Shown here in pieces: positions 56,923-64,000 of a stretch of 64,000 nucleotides of DNA (position 1 is the stretch's first letter; each line of letters starts with the position of its first letter). The notes under the pieces are model-generated. The model had not been told where the DNA came from and searched no databases. It was given only the letters and a program-made list of their open reading frames with translations. Source of the stretch: Enterococcus phoeniculicola ATCC BAA-412 (GTDB taxonomy: Bacteria; Bacillota; Bacilli; Lactobacillales; Enterococcaceae); contig NZ_ASWE01000002.1 of NCBI RefSeq assembly GCF_000407505.1, forward strand, positions 248,001-312,000, read 5' to 3'. A program made the position numbers and the translations under genes.

Positions 56923-57011
56923 ATATCCTTTATGGAGTCGCTGTATTTTTCGCAATGATATTATTTGCTTTACTATTCATACAATGTTATTTAAAACAAA
57001 AAAAAGATTGA
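56919..57011 (+). CDS. Micro-ORF 2, 30-residue single-helix membrane peptide
   Basis: ATG 56919 follows AAGGAG (56905-56910) by 8 bases, a strong RBS located inside micro-ORF 1. The peptide is one membrane helix (ILYGVAVFFAMILFALLFI) with a basic tail CYLKQKKD. The helix plus lysine tail resembles small membrane regulators and type I toxins in general form, without family identity. After it, a 9-bp hairpin (57067-57075 with 57089-57097) lies before the Mga-like gene. Confidence 0.5.
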   Translation: MNILYGVAVFFAMILFALLFIQCYLKQKKD

Positions 57012-57175
57012 TTGTATTATGAGGTCTTTTATACATTCATTGAGTAAAAGTCAGATAATAGTCGTTTCTTTTTCTGTAAATTGATAAAAGAAAAAGATTC
57101 GTCAAGTCCATAGACGTATTTGTCTATATGAAGCTGACATAAAGAAAAAAACTCTTGTAAAAAGGAGTGATTGTG

Positions 57176-58666
57176 ATGCTGCCAGACGAAATCATCGCTT
57201 CATTTTTAACGAAAAAACAAATGCAAAAACTTAAAATTTTAAGACAGCTAAAACAAGGACCTGTTCTTTTAACTGAAATAGAGGACGATTTTCATCTTTC
57301 TAAAAGACAAGCTAGAGAAGTAATCGATTCTGTGGTGGAGGATATTTACGAATATAGTCAGTCAAAATCTGATTTACCTGATTTACAAAATAAGTCAGGT
57401 AAAATAAATTTTTCTCCGCTTATTTGCGATGAACAATTTATCTATTTATTAAATAATATGAGAGAAAAATATGTAACAAGCTCTTCATTATATCAAGTTC
57501 TTCTATTTGTATTGGAAAAGCGTTCCTTTCGATTGTCAACCATGGCAGATACCTTAGCTTATAGTCAATCTTATTCCTATAAACTATTAGGGAGACTCAA
57601 AAAGTTTCTTATTTCCATCGAGGCAGATGTCAAATTGACTAAAAAGAAAACAACAACGTTTGAGCTTTCGGGAAATGAATCTTCCATACGAATGCTGCAT
57701 TACTTTTCCACGATTCTGATTTCCAGAGGAGAAAAATGGTTGTTTAAAAGTATTGAAAAAAAAGAAATTCTTTCTTCTTTTCGCTACTTAAAGACAAAAA
57801 AAATTGAGATGCTGTCTCCTATAAACCAAAATAAAATATACGATATTCTAGCAATTTATGAACTGGCTAATCGTAATCACTGTAAACTTGATTTTATGGA
57901 GAAAGATATTGTCAATTTAGGGGAAGTGATTGGTAGTGCAAAAGAGATTCATTATTTAATTTCAGAGCTTCAGACTTCTTTTTCTTATAACGAGCGAGTT
58001 CACTTATCATTTTTTATGACCTATCTGATTCAAGAATTTTTAACTAAACAAGAAAAAGAGCAAATTGGTATAAAAATTTTGGATTTAGTGGATAATAAAA
58101 TTGTCACACAAACATATCATCTACTTAAATTGATTCAAAGAAAAGTTTTCTTGCCGGAAAAAATCTTTTATCAATTAGCCTATAGTATCTCATGCAGCAT
58201 AGTGGTTGTTTATTATTTTGGGCTACATCGGTATATGGTATCAAAGAATCAACAAAATGAGAATCATTCCATTTTAAACTTTCTAAGAAGCTGCATAGAA
58301 GAATCTTTAGACACGCTTTGCGAAGAAAATGGGTTTCAAATTTTAGTGATTCATCTACTACAGGTTATTTCTGGATATATTACTGTAATTCCTGACATTA
58401 CACAGTACGTTTATTTAGAATTTTTTCAAAGACCAGAATACAAATTTATTGTCGAAAAGGCGCTGGAGGTTATGTATACAAAAGATGTAATTCAAATTTC
58501 TGAAGATTATTATTCAGCAGATATCGTAATTTCTGACACATGTCATAGTAAAATGAAGAAGAAATACTTTTATTTTAATGAATTCGCTAATCAAACGTTA
58601 TGGAAAGAACTAGGAGCGTATTTAGGATCGAAAGTGAACGAAAAAAATTATCAAGAAAATAGCTGA
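57176..58666 (+). CDS. Second Mga-like regulator
   Basis: I chose ATG 57176 with AAAGGAG at 57161-57167; GTG 57167 overlaps that RBS. The 496-residue protein matches the gene at 5247 in length and layout. An N-terminal HTH (MQKLKILRQLKQGPVLLTEI, then FHLSKRQAREVIDSVVEDIYEY) is followed by a second wHTH (YQVLLFVLEKRSFRLSTMADTL, then SYSYKLLGRLKKFL) and a long helical region. It ends with a segment like DVIQISEDYYSADIVISDT. It probably controls surface or sugar-responsive genes nearby. Confidence 0.75.
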   Translation: MLPDEIIASFLTKKQMQKLKILRQLKQGPVLLTEIEDDFHLSKRQAREVIDSVVEDIYEYSQSKSDLPDLQNKSGKINFSPLICDEQFIYLLNNMREKYVTSSSLYQVLLFVLEKRSFRLSTMADTLAYSQSYSYKLLGRLKKFLISIEADVKLTKKKTTTFELSGNESSIRMLHYFSTILISRGEKWLFKSIEKKEILSSFRYLKTKKIEMLSPINQNKIYDILAIYELANRNHCKLDFMEKDIVNLGEVIGSAKEIHYLISELQTSFSYNERVHLSFFMTYLIQEFLTKQEKEQIGIKILDLVDNKIVTQTYHLLKLIQRKVFLPEKIFYQLAYSISCSIVVVYYFGLHRYMVSKNQQNENHSILNFLRSCIEESLDTLCEENGFQILVIHLLQVISGYITVIPDITQYVYLEFFQRPEYKFIVEKALEVMYTKDVIQISEDYYSADIVISDTCHSKMKKKYFYFNEFANQTLWKELGAYLGSKVNEKNYQENS

Positions 58667-58735
58667 AGCGGATTATTTGATAGCGGCAAGGTATGATTCA
58701 ACGATAAATCATAGATAAGAAAGAGGGCAACTGTA

Positions 58736-59179
58736 ATGAAAGAATTTTTTGAAAATCGAAAAAGAAGAAACTTTTGCTCAGTATATTTTGACAGCAAACA
58801 TTCATTTACCTCTGTCGAAAGAAGATGTGTTTTTCCCATGGAATGGACTGAAGAACAAATAAAGAACTATTTTTGTACAAATATGGAGGTTTCCAAAGTA
58901 CGTGTAAAAAAACATAGTATCGAAAGTGTGATTTGTCTTGAAGAAACGATTCAGTCGGTTATCGATAAACTTGAAGATCGTATGCTGGTTGAAAAATTTT
59001 GGGATGATGCGAAGATTTACTTAGCCGAGCTATGCAATGAGTGCAGTATGGTCATTGTTGCAGGAATGGATACAGTGGAAGAAGATATAAAAGCATTCAT
59101 TTTGAAAGATAGCGGACAAGTGCCAAACTATGTCGATTATTATTCCGACTGCTGGGTAAAAAAGGAACAACCTTTGTAG
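58736..59179 (+). CDS. Hypothetical protein with probable compensating frameshifts
   Basis: A 147-residue frame from ATG 58736 with AAAGAGGG upstream. Residues about 8-36 in this frame look unnatural (RKRRNFCSVYFDSKHSFTSV). The +1 frame of the same DNA gives a far more protein-like stretch (EETFAQYILTANIHLPLSKE, then DVFFPWNG). This suggests one indel near the A-run at about 58758-58763 and a second near 58830-58845. The remainder (EEQIKNYFCTNMEVSKVRVK, and ESVICLEETIQSVIDKLEDR) reads normally. Function is unknown. It follows the Mga-like regulator by 69 bases. Confidence 0.55.
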   Translation: MKEFFENRKRRNFCSVYFDSKHSFTSVERRCVFPMEWTEEQIKNYFCTNMEVSKVRVKKHSIESVICLEETIQSVIDKLEDRMLVEKFWDDAKIYLAELCNECSMVIVAGMDTVEEDIKAFILKDSGQVPNYVDYYSDCWVKKEQPL

Positions 59180-59354
59180 GTTAAAAAATATATCATTCGT
59201 TTTTAATGGAAAAGAGATTCAGCTAGCTTTTATGAAAAACAAGTGTTGTTGTTTTTTTATTGCTATGCTGTTTCTTTTTTTGTCTGCCTGACTTCTAGTA
59301 TAAGAGGTGTTGACTAATCGATAAGCAGTTTCACATAACCTGAATTCAAATTCT

Positions 59355-59366
59355 GTTACCGTTAAC
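59355..59366. promoter_or_regulatory. MalR-type operator before the GH13 gene
   Basis: GTTACCGTTAAC at 59355-59366 differs by one base from the perfect palindrome before malX (61229). The flanking bases (TTCT before, AA after) are also shared. It lies about 70 bases before the GH13 start. Confidence 0.65.
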
Positions 59367-59438
59367 AACCGATTTTGAATTGATGACAGAATGGCTTTCG
59401 ACTATCATGAAATAGAAAGAGAGAAAAGGAGAGATTAG

Positions 59439-61214
59439 ATGAATACTTCTGCATTATATCATCGGCCTGAAAGTGAATACGCTTTCTTGTATACCAAAGA
59501 CACTATGCGCATTCGTTTGCGAACAGAGCGTGACGATGTTCAACAGGTAGGGTTAATTCAAGGAGATCCATACCTGATTAGCTTTGATAAATGGTATCTA
59601 GAAAAAACGCCTATGAAAAAAACATTGAGTACAGATTTACATGACTACTGGGAAATCGAGACACAAAGTAAATTTCATCGATTACAGTACGGCTTCTACG
59701 TGGAAGGAAAAGATGGAACAGAGATTTTTTATGGTGACCAAGGGGTATTTGACTATAAAGAGGAATTCTTGGAAATTGCTAACTATTATTTTAGAATGCC
59801 TTATTTTCAAGAAATTGACCGGTTTCACTCACCAGAATGGGTCAAAGATACGGTTTGGTATCAAATATTTCCCGAGCGATTTGCCAATGGGGATAAAAAT
59901 AATGATCCAAAAGGAACGCTTCCTTGGGGAAGTAAATTACCGGATCGAGAGGATTTCTTTGGCGGGGACCTACAAGGCGTTCTGGATCATTTAGATTATT
60001 TAGTTGATTTAGGTATCAATGGTATTTATTTCTGTCCCATCTTTAAAGCGACTTCTAATCATAAATACGACACTATTGATTACTATGAAATTGACCCTGA
60101 CTTTGGTGATAAGAAGCTGTTTAAGAAGCTAGTGGATGAAGCACATAAAAGAGGAATTCGAATCATGCTAGATGCTGTATTTAATCACATGGGTGACTAC
60201 TCACCGCAGTGGCAAGACGTGATTAAAAATGGGGAACAGTCAAAATATGCAGACTGGTTCCACATTCATTCCTTCCCTGTAGATGATTACGACATGACAG
60301 ACATTCCAGAAACTGCGAGGAATTTAAGCTTTGATACGTTTGCATTTACACCTCATATGCCTAAGTTAAATACTGCAAATCCGGAAGTTCAAGACTATTT
60401 ATTGGACATTGCAACGTACTGGATTCGAGAATTTGATATTGATGCATGGCGTTTGGATGTTGCAAACGAGGTAGACCATCATTTTTGGAAAAGATTCCGT
60501 AAAGAAGTTACAGCAATTAAGGAAGATTTCTATATTTTAGGAGAGATTTGGCATTCTTCACAAAGCTGGCTTCAAGGAGACGAATTTCATGCGGTGATGA
60601 ATTATGCATTCACAGACAATATTAAAGATTTCTTTGTTAATAAAAAAATTTCTCCTAGCAAAATGGTTAGTGGGATGAATCACCAGCAGTTGCTTTACAG
60701 AGATCAAACAAACGAGGTTACCTTTAATATTCTGGATTCCCATGATACTGCACGTATTTTGACGATTTGTAATGGAGATAAGGATTTAGCGAAAGCTACA
60801 TTAGCATTCATGTTTTTACAAAAAGGTTCACCATGTATTTACTATGGCACGGAGATTGGCATGTTGGGAGATAATGATCCGGATTGTCGTCGTTGTATGG
60901 TTTGGGAAGAGGAAAAGCAAGATAAAGAGATGCATACATTCACTAAGAAGTTGATTCAGCTTCGTAAAGAATTTTCTGAAGTGATTACGTATGGCGACTT
61001 AAACTGGCGTACTGTTAATGATGAAGAAAATCAGATTCTATTTTCAAGAGAAATAGAAGATACTCTGATTACTGCTTTTTTTAACGAATCAGCACAATCG
61101 GTTTCGTTAGATATAGAAGGGGAGTGTATTCTTTCACAAAATGAAGTGAATCTGGAATCAGGAAAATATTCTATCGGAAATCATGGGTTTATCGTAGTTT
61201 TAAGCAAAAAATAG
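59439..61214 (+). CDS. GH13 neopullulanase / maltogenic amylase-type cyclomaltodextrinase
   Basis: A 591-residue intracellular GH13_20-type enzyme with an N-terminal CBM34-like domain (about 1-125) and a TIM barrel. Barrel motifs are DAVFNHMGD, nucleophile Asp340 (WRLDVANEV), acid Glu369 (LGEIWHSSQSW) and Asp436 (LDSHDTARI). It lacks a signal peptide, so it should hydrolyse imported maltodextrins, cyclodextrins or pullulan fragments. A LacI-type operator precedes it. A MalX-like lipoprotein and MalF-like permease follow, giving a maltodextrin uptake operon. Confidence 0.93.
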   Translation: MNTSALYHRPESEYAFLYTKDTMRIRLRTERDDVQQVGLIQGDPYLISFDKWYLEKTPMKKTLSTDLHDYWEIETQSKFHRLQYGFYVEGKDGTEIFYGDQGVFDYKEEFLEIANYYFRMPYFQEIDRFHSPEWVKDTVWYQIFPERFANGDKNNDPKGTLPWGSKLPDREDFFGGDLQGVLDHLDYLVDLGINGIYFCPIFKATSNHKYDTIDYYEIDPDFGDKKLFKKLVDEAHKRGIRIMLDAVFNHMGDYSPQWQDVIKNGEQSKYADWFHIHSFPVDDYDMTDIPETARNLSFDTFAFTPHMPKLNTANPEVQDYLLDIATYWIREFDIDAWRLDVANEVDHHFWKRFRKEVTAIKEDFYILGEIWHSSQSWLQGDEFHAVMNYAFTDNIKDFFVNKKISPSKMVSGMNHQQLLYRDQTNEVTFNILDSHDTARILTICNGDKDLAKATLAFMFLQKGSPCIYYGTEIGMLGDNDPDCRRCMVWEEEKQDKEMHTFTKKLIQLRKEFSEVITYGDLNWRTVNDEENQILFSREIEDTLITAFFNESAQSVSLDIEGECILSQNEVNLESGKYSIGNHGFIVVLSKK

Positions 61215-61228
61215 AAGAAAAATATTCT

Positions 61229-61240
61229 GTTACCGGTAAC
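61229..61240. promoter_or_regulatory. Perfect palindromic MalR-type operator before malX
   Basis: GTTACCGGTAAC is a 12-bp perfect palindrome with the central CG typical of LacI-family operators, 79 bases before malX. Confidence 0.7.
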
Positions 61241-61244
61241 AAAT

Positions 61245-61258
61245 GGAAAACGCTTGCT
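61245..61258. promoter_or_regulatory. Probable cre (CcpA) site
   Basis: GGAAAACGCTTGCT matches the catabolite-responsive element consensus except at its outermost positions. It lies immediately after the operator, so malX expression probably responds to both inducer and glucose repression. Confidence 0.6.
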
Positions 61259-61319
61259 TCAAAGGTGAAGCGATTGCATAATATGGATGTAAAGAAAAAA
61301 TAATTTAGGGGGCAAGGAA

Positions 61320-62570
61320 ATGAGAAAGACAAATTGGCGTAAATTAGGTTTAGGGTTAGTATCAGCAGGAGCGATTTTTACTTTAGCAGCCTGTGGTGGC
61401 TCTAATGACAAGAAAGATACGGCTGCAACGGATGCAAAAACGTTACAAGTATCTGTCGGAAAAGATTACGTTGAATATGTAAATGATATTAAAGGCGCAT
61501 TTGAAAAAGAAAATGATGTAAAAGTTGAAGTAGTAGAAAAAGATATGTTTGATCAAATGGATGCGTTACAGCTTGATGGACCTGCTGGAAAAGGCCCAGA
61601 CGTGACAATGTCACCATATGACCGCGTAGGACAACAAGGATCTCAAGGAAACTTGGCAGAAGTGAAATTACCTGATGATGGTCGCTATACAGAAACAGAT
61701 AAAAAACAAGTAAGTATTGATGGAAAAGTTTATGGCGCACCAGCAATGATTGAAGCAGTTGTTTTATTCTACAATAAAGATTTGCTTTCTGAAGCACCAA
61801 AAACATTTGCTGATTTAGAAGCTATTTCAAAAGATAAAAAATATGAAGAAGATGGAAAAAATGTTGGATTTTTAGCTCGTTGGACAGACTTCTACTACAC
61901 TTATGGCTTGTTAGCTGGTTACGGCGGCTATGTGTTTGGTGATGAAGGAAAGGATGCTTCTGATGTTGGTTTGAACAACAAGGGAGCAATTGAAGGAATA
62001 AGCTATGCAACAGATTGGTTCAAAGACGTATGGCCACAAGGAATGCTAGATGTAAAAGCAAACGAAAACTTGATGTTAGATTACTTTAATCAAGGAAAAA
62101 CAGCAGCAATCATTTATGGACCTTGGGGAGCTAGCGGATTTAAAGATGCAGGAATTAATTACGGCGTTGCGAAAATCCCAACACTAAATAACGGAGAAGC
62201 TTATCAAACGTTTGGTGGCGGAAAAGCTTGGGTAGTAAGTAACTTTGCAAAAGATAAAGACCTAGCACAAAAATTCTTAGATTATTTATCAAATGAAGAA
62301 AATCAAACAAAACTATATGATATGAGAAATGATATTCCTGCCAATGCGCAAGCACAGGAAAAAGTAAAAGGAAATGACGATCCAATTGCCGCAGCTGTTA
62401 TTGAACAATATGGTGTTTCTCAACCAATGCCAAATATTCCAGAAATGGCTGAAGTTTGGTCAGGTGCTGAAAATATGATGTTTGATGCTGGTTCAGGAAA
62501 CATGTCACCAAAAGAAGCAGCAGATAATGCAGTGAAGACCATTCAAGATGCAATTGAACAAAAATATTAA
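61320..62570 (+). CDS. malX: Maltodextrin-binding lipoprotein (MalX/MdxE-like)
   Basis: A 416-residue solute-binding lipoprotein. The signal peptide ends in lipobox LAAC with Cys25, followed by a Gly/Ser/Asn linker. Cluster-1 (MalE-type) motifs include FEKENDVKVEVVEKD, GKGPDVTMSPYDRVGQ, IEAVVLFYNKDLL and AAIIYGPWGASGF. It captures maltodextrins outside the membrane and delivers them to the MalF/MalG permease. RBS TAGGGGGCAAGG precedes ATG 61320. Confidence 0.93.
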   Translation: MRKTNWRKLGLGLVSAGAIFTLAACGGSNDKKDTAATDAKTLQVSVGKDYVEYVNDIKGAFEKENDVKVEVVEKDMFDQMDALQLDGPAGKGPDVTMSPYDRVGQQGSQGNLAEVKLPDDGRYTETDKKQVSIDGKVYGAPAMIEAVVLFYNKDLLSEAPKTFADLEAISKDKKYEEDGKNVGFLARWTDFYYTYGLLAGYGGYVFGDEGKDASDVGLNNKGAIEGISYATDWFKDVWPQGMLDVKANENLMLDYFNQGKTAAIIYGPWGASGFKDAGINYGVAKIPTLNNGEAYQTFGGGKAWVVSNFAKDKDLAQKFLDYLSNEENQTKLYDMRNDIPANAQAQEKVKGNDDPIAAAVIEQYGVSQPMPNIPEMAEVWSGAENMMFDAGSGNMSPKEAADNAVKTIQDAIEQKY

Positions 62571-62636
62571 TCCATAATTTACACGTCTTTTGAATAGAAA
62601 AAAGACTAGATTAGTAAAAAATGACAGGTAAAACAA

Positions 62637-62735
62637 GAGGTCGGGACAGAAGCCTTCAACTCAACGCATGTTTTATGCGTAGAAGTTGTTGAGAGCAAAA
62701 CGAAGTGCTTTTGACCCAGCCTTTATTAAGATTTT
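62637..62735 (+). repeat. Dispersed intergenic repeat, copy C
   Basis: Begins GAGGTCGGGACAGAAG, and CTTCAACTCAA, ATGCGTA and CTTTATTAA follow, all shared with copy B in the same order. ACGCAT and ATGCGT inside it can form a small hairpin. It lies between malX and the permease gene. Confidence 0.65.
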
Positions 62736-62739
62736 AGGA

Positions 62740-62774
62740 AATCTGGAAGTAGCTATCATAGTTATTTCCAGATT
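62740..62774 (+). terminator. Intra-operon hairpin between malX and the permease gene
   Basis: AATCTGGAA (62740-62748) pairs with TTCCAGATT (62766-62774), and pairing continues inward through G-T wobbles. A modest T-run follows. It probably attenuates permease expression relative to the abundant binding protein. Confidence 0.55.
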
Positions 62775-62800
62775 CTCCAATTTTAAAAGGGGGATTTTCA

Positions 62801-64000
62801 ATGGATAACACAAAACGTAACCCGCAAAAAGCGATGTTATTATCCATTGTTCCTGGATTGGGACAATTGTACAACAAACAAAAGGTTAAAGGGATCTTAT
62901 TTCTTGCAGTGTTTTTCTTGTTTGTATTGGAAATGATCCTATTCGGTGGACAAGCTTTGGTTGGCTTCTTTACATTAGGGGCGGTTCCAATGCAAGACAA
63001 TTCATTGTTTATGCTTATTGAAGGAACGCTACAAATTATTATCACCGCAATTTTCTTATTTTTCTGGGTATTGACCATACGAGATGCAAAAAAAGTCTCT
63101 GAGGCAATGAATCGTGGAGATAAAGTGCCAAGTACTCCTAAGGAATTGATGAATAATGTTTATGAAAATGGATTTCCGTATTTATTGACTATTCCTGCGT
63201 ATCTAGTAATGACTGTTGCAATTATTTTTCCAGTATTGGTTACTTTATTTATGGCATTCACGAACTATGATTTTAAACATATCCCTCCAGCAAATGTTCT
63301 TGATTGGATAGGATTCACAAACTTTACGAACATATTTACTTTAAGCTCATATAGAGAAACCTTTGTGAAAGTCTTTAGCTGGACAGTTATCTGGACAATT
63401 TGTGCAACGACTCTTCAAATTACTTTAGGGATTCTTACAGCAGTAGTTGCTAACCAAAAATTCCTGAAATTTAGACGTTTCTTTGGGGTAATCTTCTTAT
63501 TACCATGGGCAGTTCCTGCATTTATTACAATTATGAGTTTTTCAAATATATTTAATGATACCGCGGGAGCCATCAATACTCAGGTGATTCCACTATTAAA
63601 TCATCTTCCTTTTATTGATATCCCAATGATTGCCTGGAAAACGGATCCATTTTGGACAAAAACAGCAATTATTCTGATTCAGGGATGGCTAGGGTTCCCC
63701 TATATTTATGTCATGGTTACCGGTATTTTGCAGTCTATTTCAGAAGATTTATATGAAGCAGCAAAAATGGATGGCGCGAATGCACTCCAACGTTTTAGAA
63801 ACATTACATTACCTGCTATTTTTCTAGTAGCTGCACCAACATTTGTTACACAGTACACTGGAAACTTTAATAACTTTTCTATGATTTACTTGTTTAATAA
63901 TGGCGGACCGGGAAGCTTAGGTGGCGGAGCTGGTTCCACAGATATTTTGATTTCGTGGATATATAAGTTGACGACAGGCGGCTCACCTCAATACTCAGTG
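62801..64000 (+). CDS. malF: Maltodextrin ABC transporter permease, MalF-like (3' truncated by window)
   Basis: An open frame from ATG 62801, with AAAAGGGGG upstream, runs to the window edge, 400 codons without a stop. The N-terminus is SIVPGLGQLYNKQKVKGILF, typical of Gram-positive MalF proteins with an extra membrane-helix pair. Further helices follow (YLLTIPAYLVMTVAIIFPVL). The permease EAA loop reads EAAKMDGANALQRFRNITLP and contacts the ATPase. It forms half of the maltodextrin channel; MalG should follow beyond the window. Confidence 0.92.
   Translation, partial: MDNTKRNPQKAMLLSIVPGLGQLYNKQKVKGILFLAVFFLFVLEMILFGGQALVGFFTLGAVPMQDNSLFMLIEGTLQIIITAIFLFFWVLTIRDAKKVSEAMNRGDKVPSTPKELMNNVYENGFPYLLTIPAYLVMTVAIIFPVLVTLFMAFTNYDFKHIPPANVLDWIGFTNFTNIFTLSSYRETFVKVFSWTVIWTICATTLQITLGILTAVVANQKFLKFRRFFGVIFLLPWAVPAFITIMSFSNIFNDTAGAINTQVIPLLNHLPFIDIPMIAWKTDPFWTKTAIILIQGWLGFPYIYVMVTGILQSISEDLYEAAKMDGANALQRFRNITLPAIFLVAAPTFVTQYTGNFNNFSMIYLFNNGGPGSLGGGAGSTDILISWIYKLTTGGSPQYSV

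Noticed and set aside
1-64000. CRISPR arrays, rRNA, tRNA, riboswitches
   Set aside because: No regularly spaced repeats, cloverleaf or rRNA sequence was recognised. A covariance-model scan would be needed to exclude small RNAs.

Overview
The window is low-GC Firmicute DNA, almost certainly Enterococcus or a close relative. The evidence is the conserved order rbgA-rnhB-dprA-topA-trmFO, then xerC-hslV-hslU-codY, plsY with parE-parC, pflB-pflA-ppaC, an efaCBA-type manganese transporter behind a DtxR-family operator, and two sortase-anchored surface proteins. No rRNA, tRNA or CRISPR array was seen.

Layout. 1-4.6 kb: end of a surface-polysaccharide cluster (glycosyltransferase, O-acetyltransferase, LCP ligase, FkbH-like HAD protein). 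4.6-7.7 kb: XRE regulator divergent from an Mga/AtxA-like regulator, then a membrane acyltransferase. 7.75-11.9 kb: a decayed gene, then a small Tn916-like regulatory/recombination module (sigma-like protein, Orf8-like protein, excisionase-like protein, integrase with an unusual C-terminal extension) directly before rbgA. 12-23.6 kb: ribosome, DNA and proteolysis housekeeping genes ending with codY and a LacX-like epimerase. 23.8-26.7 kb: a surface protein with about 223 Ala-Asp dipeptides encoded by a GC-rich hexanucleotide repeat, followed by a three-gene operon with a MurF-like ligase (26.7-30.1 kb). 30.2-45.6 kb: plsY, CoA-binding protein, parE/parC, pflB/pflA, ppaC, two conserved hypotheticals, efaCBA and a hydrolase. 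46.2-64 kb: a LacI-type regulator, an accessory island, and the maltodextrin operon (GH13 enzyme, MalX-like lipoprotein, MalF-like permease cut by the window end).

The most interesting system is at 47.7-54.8 kb. A tyrosine integrase gene sits between two 26-bp inverted repeats, 25/26 identical. Each repeat has the architecture of a recombinase core site: 9-bp arms around a 7-bp spacer, with the spacers in opposite orientation. Paired AGCCGTCA motifs lie inside the segment on both sides of the integrase. Immediately downstream is a 1708-residue LPKTG adhesin with seven SpaA/Cna-B-like repeats. A leftward promoter-like sequence with a perfect TTGACA -35 box lies inside the segment and would point at the adhesin after inversion. 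This reads as a self-encoded DNA-inversion switch for phase-variable adhesin expression. That is inference from sequence architecture.

A mosaic intergenic repeat brackets this island (47.3 kb, 55.4 kb) and recurs inside the mal operon (62.6 kb). Other points of note are two overlapping micro-ORFs before a second Mga-like regulator, and a pair of apparently compensating frameshifts in a small gene at 58.7 kb. Two near-identical palindromic operators precede the amylase and malX genes and fit control by a MalR-like LacI protein, possibly the one at 46.2 kb.
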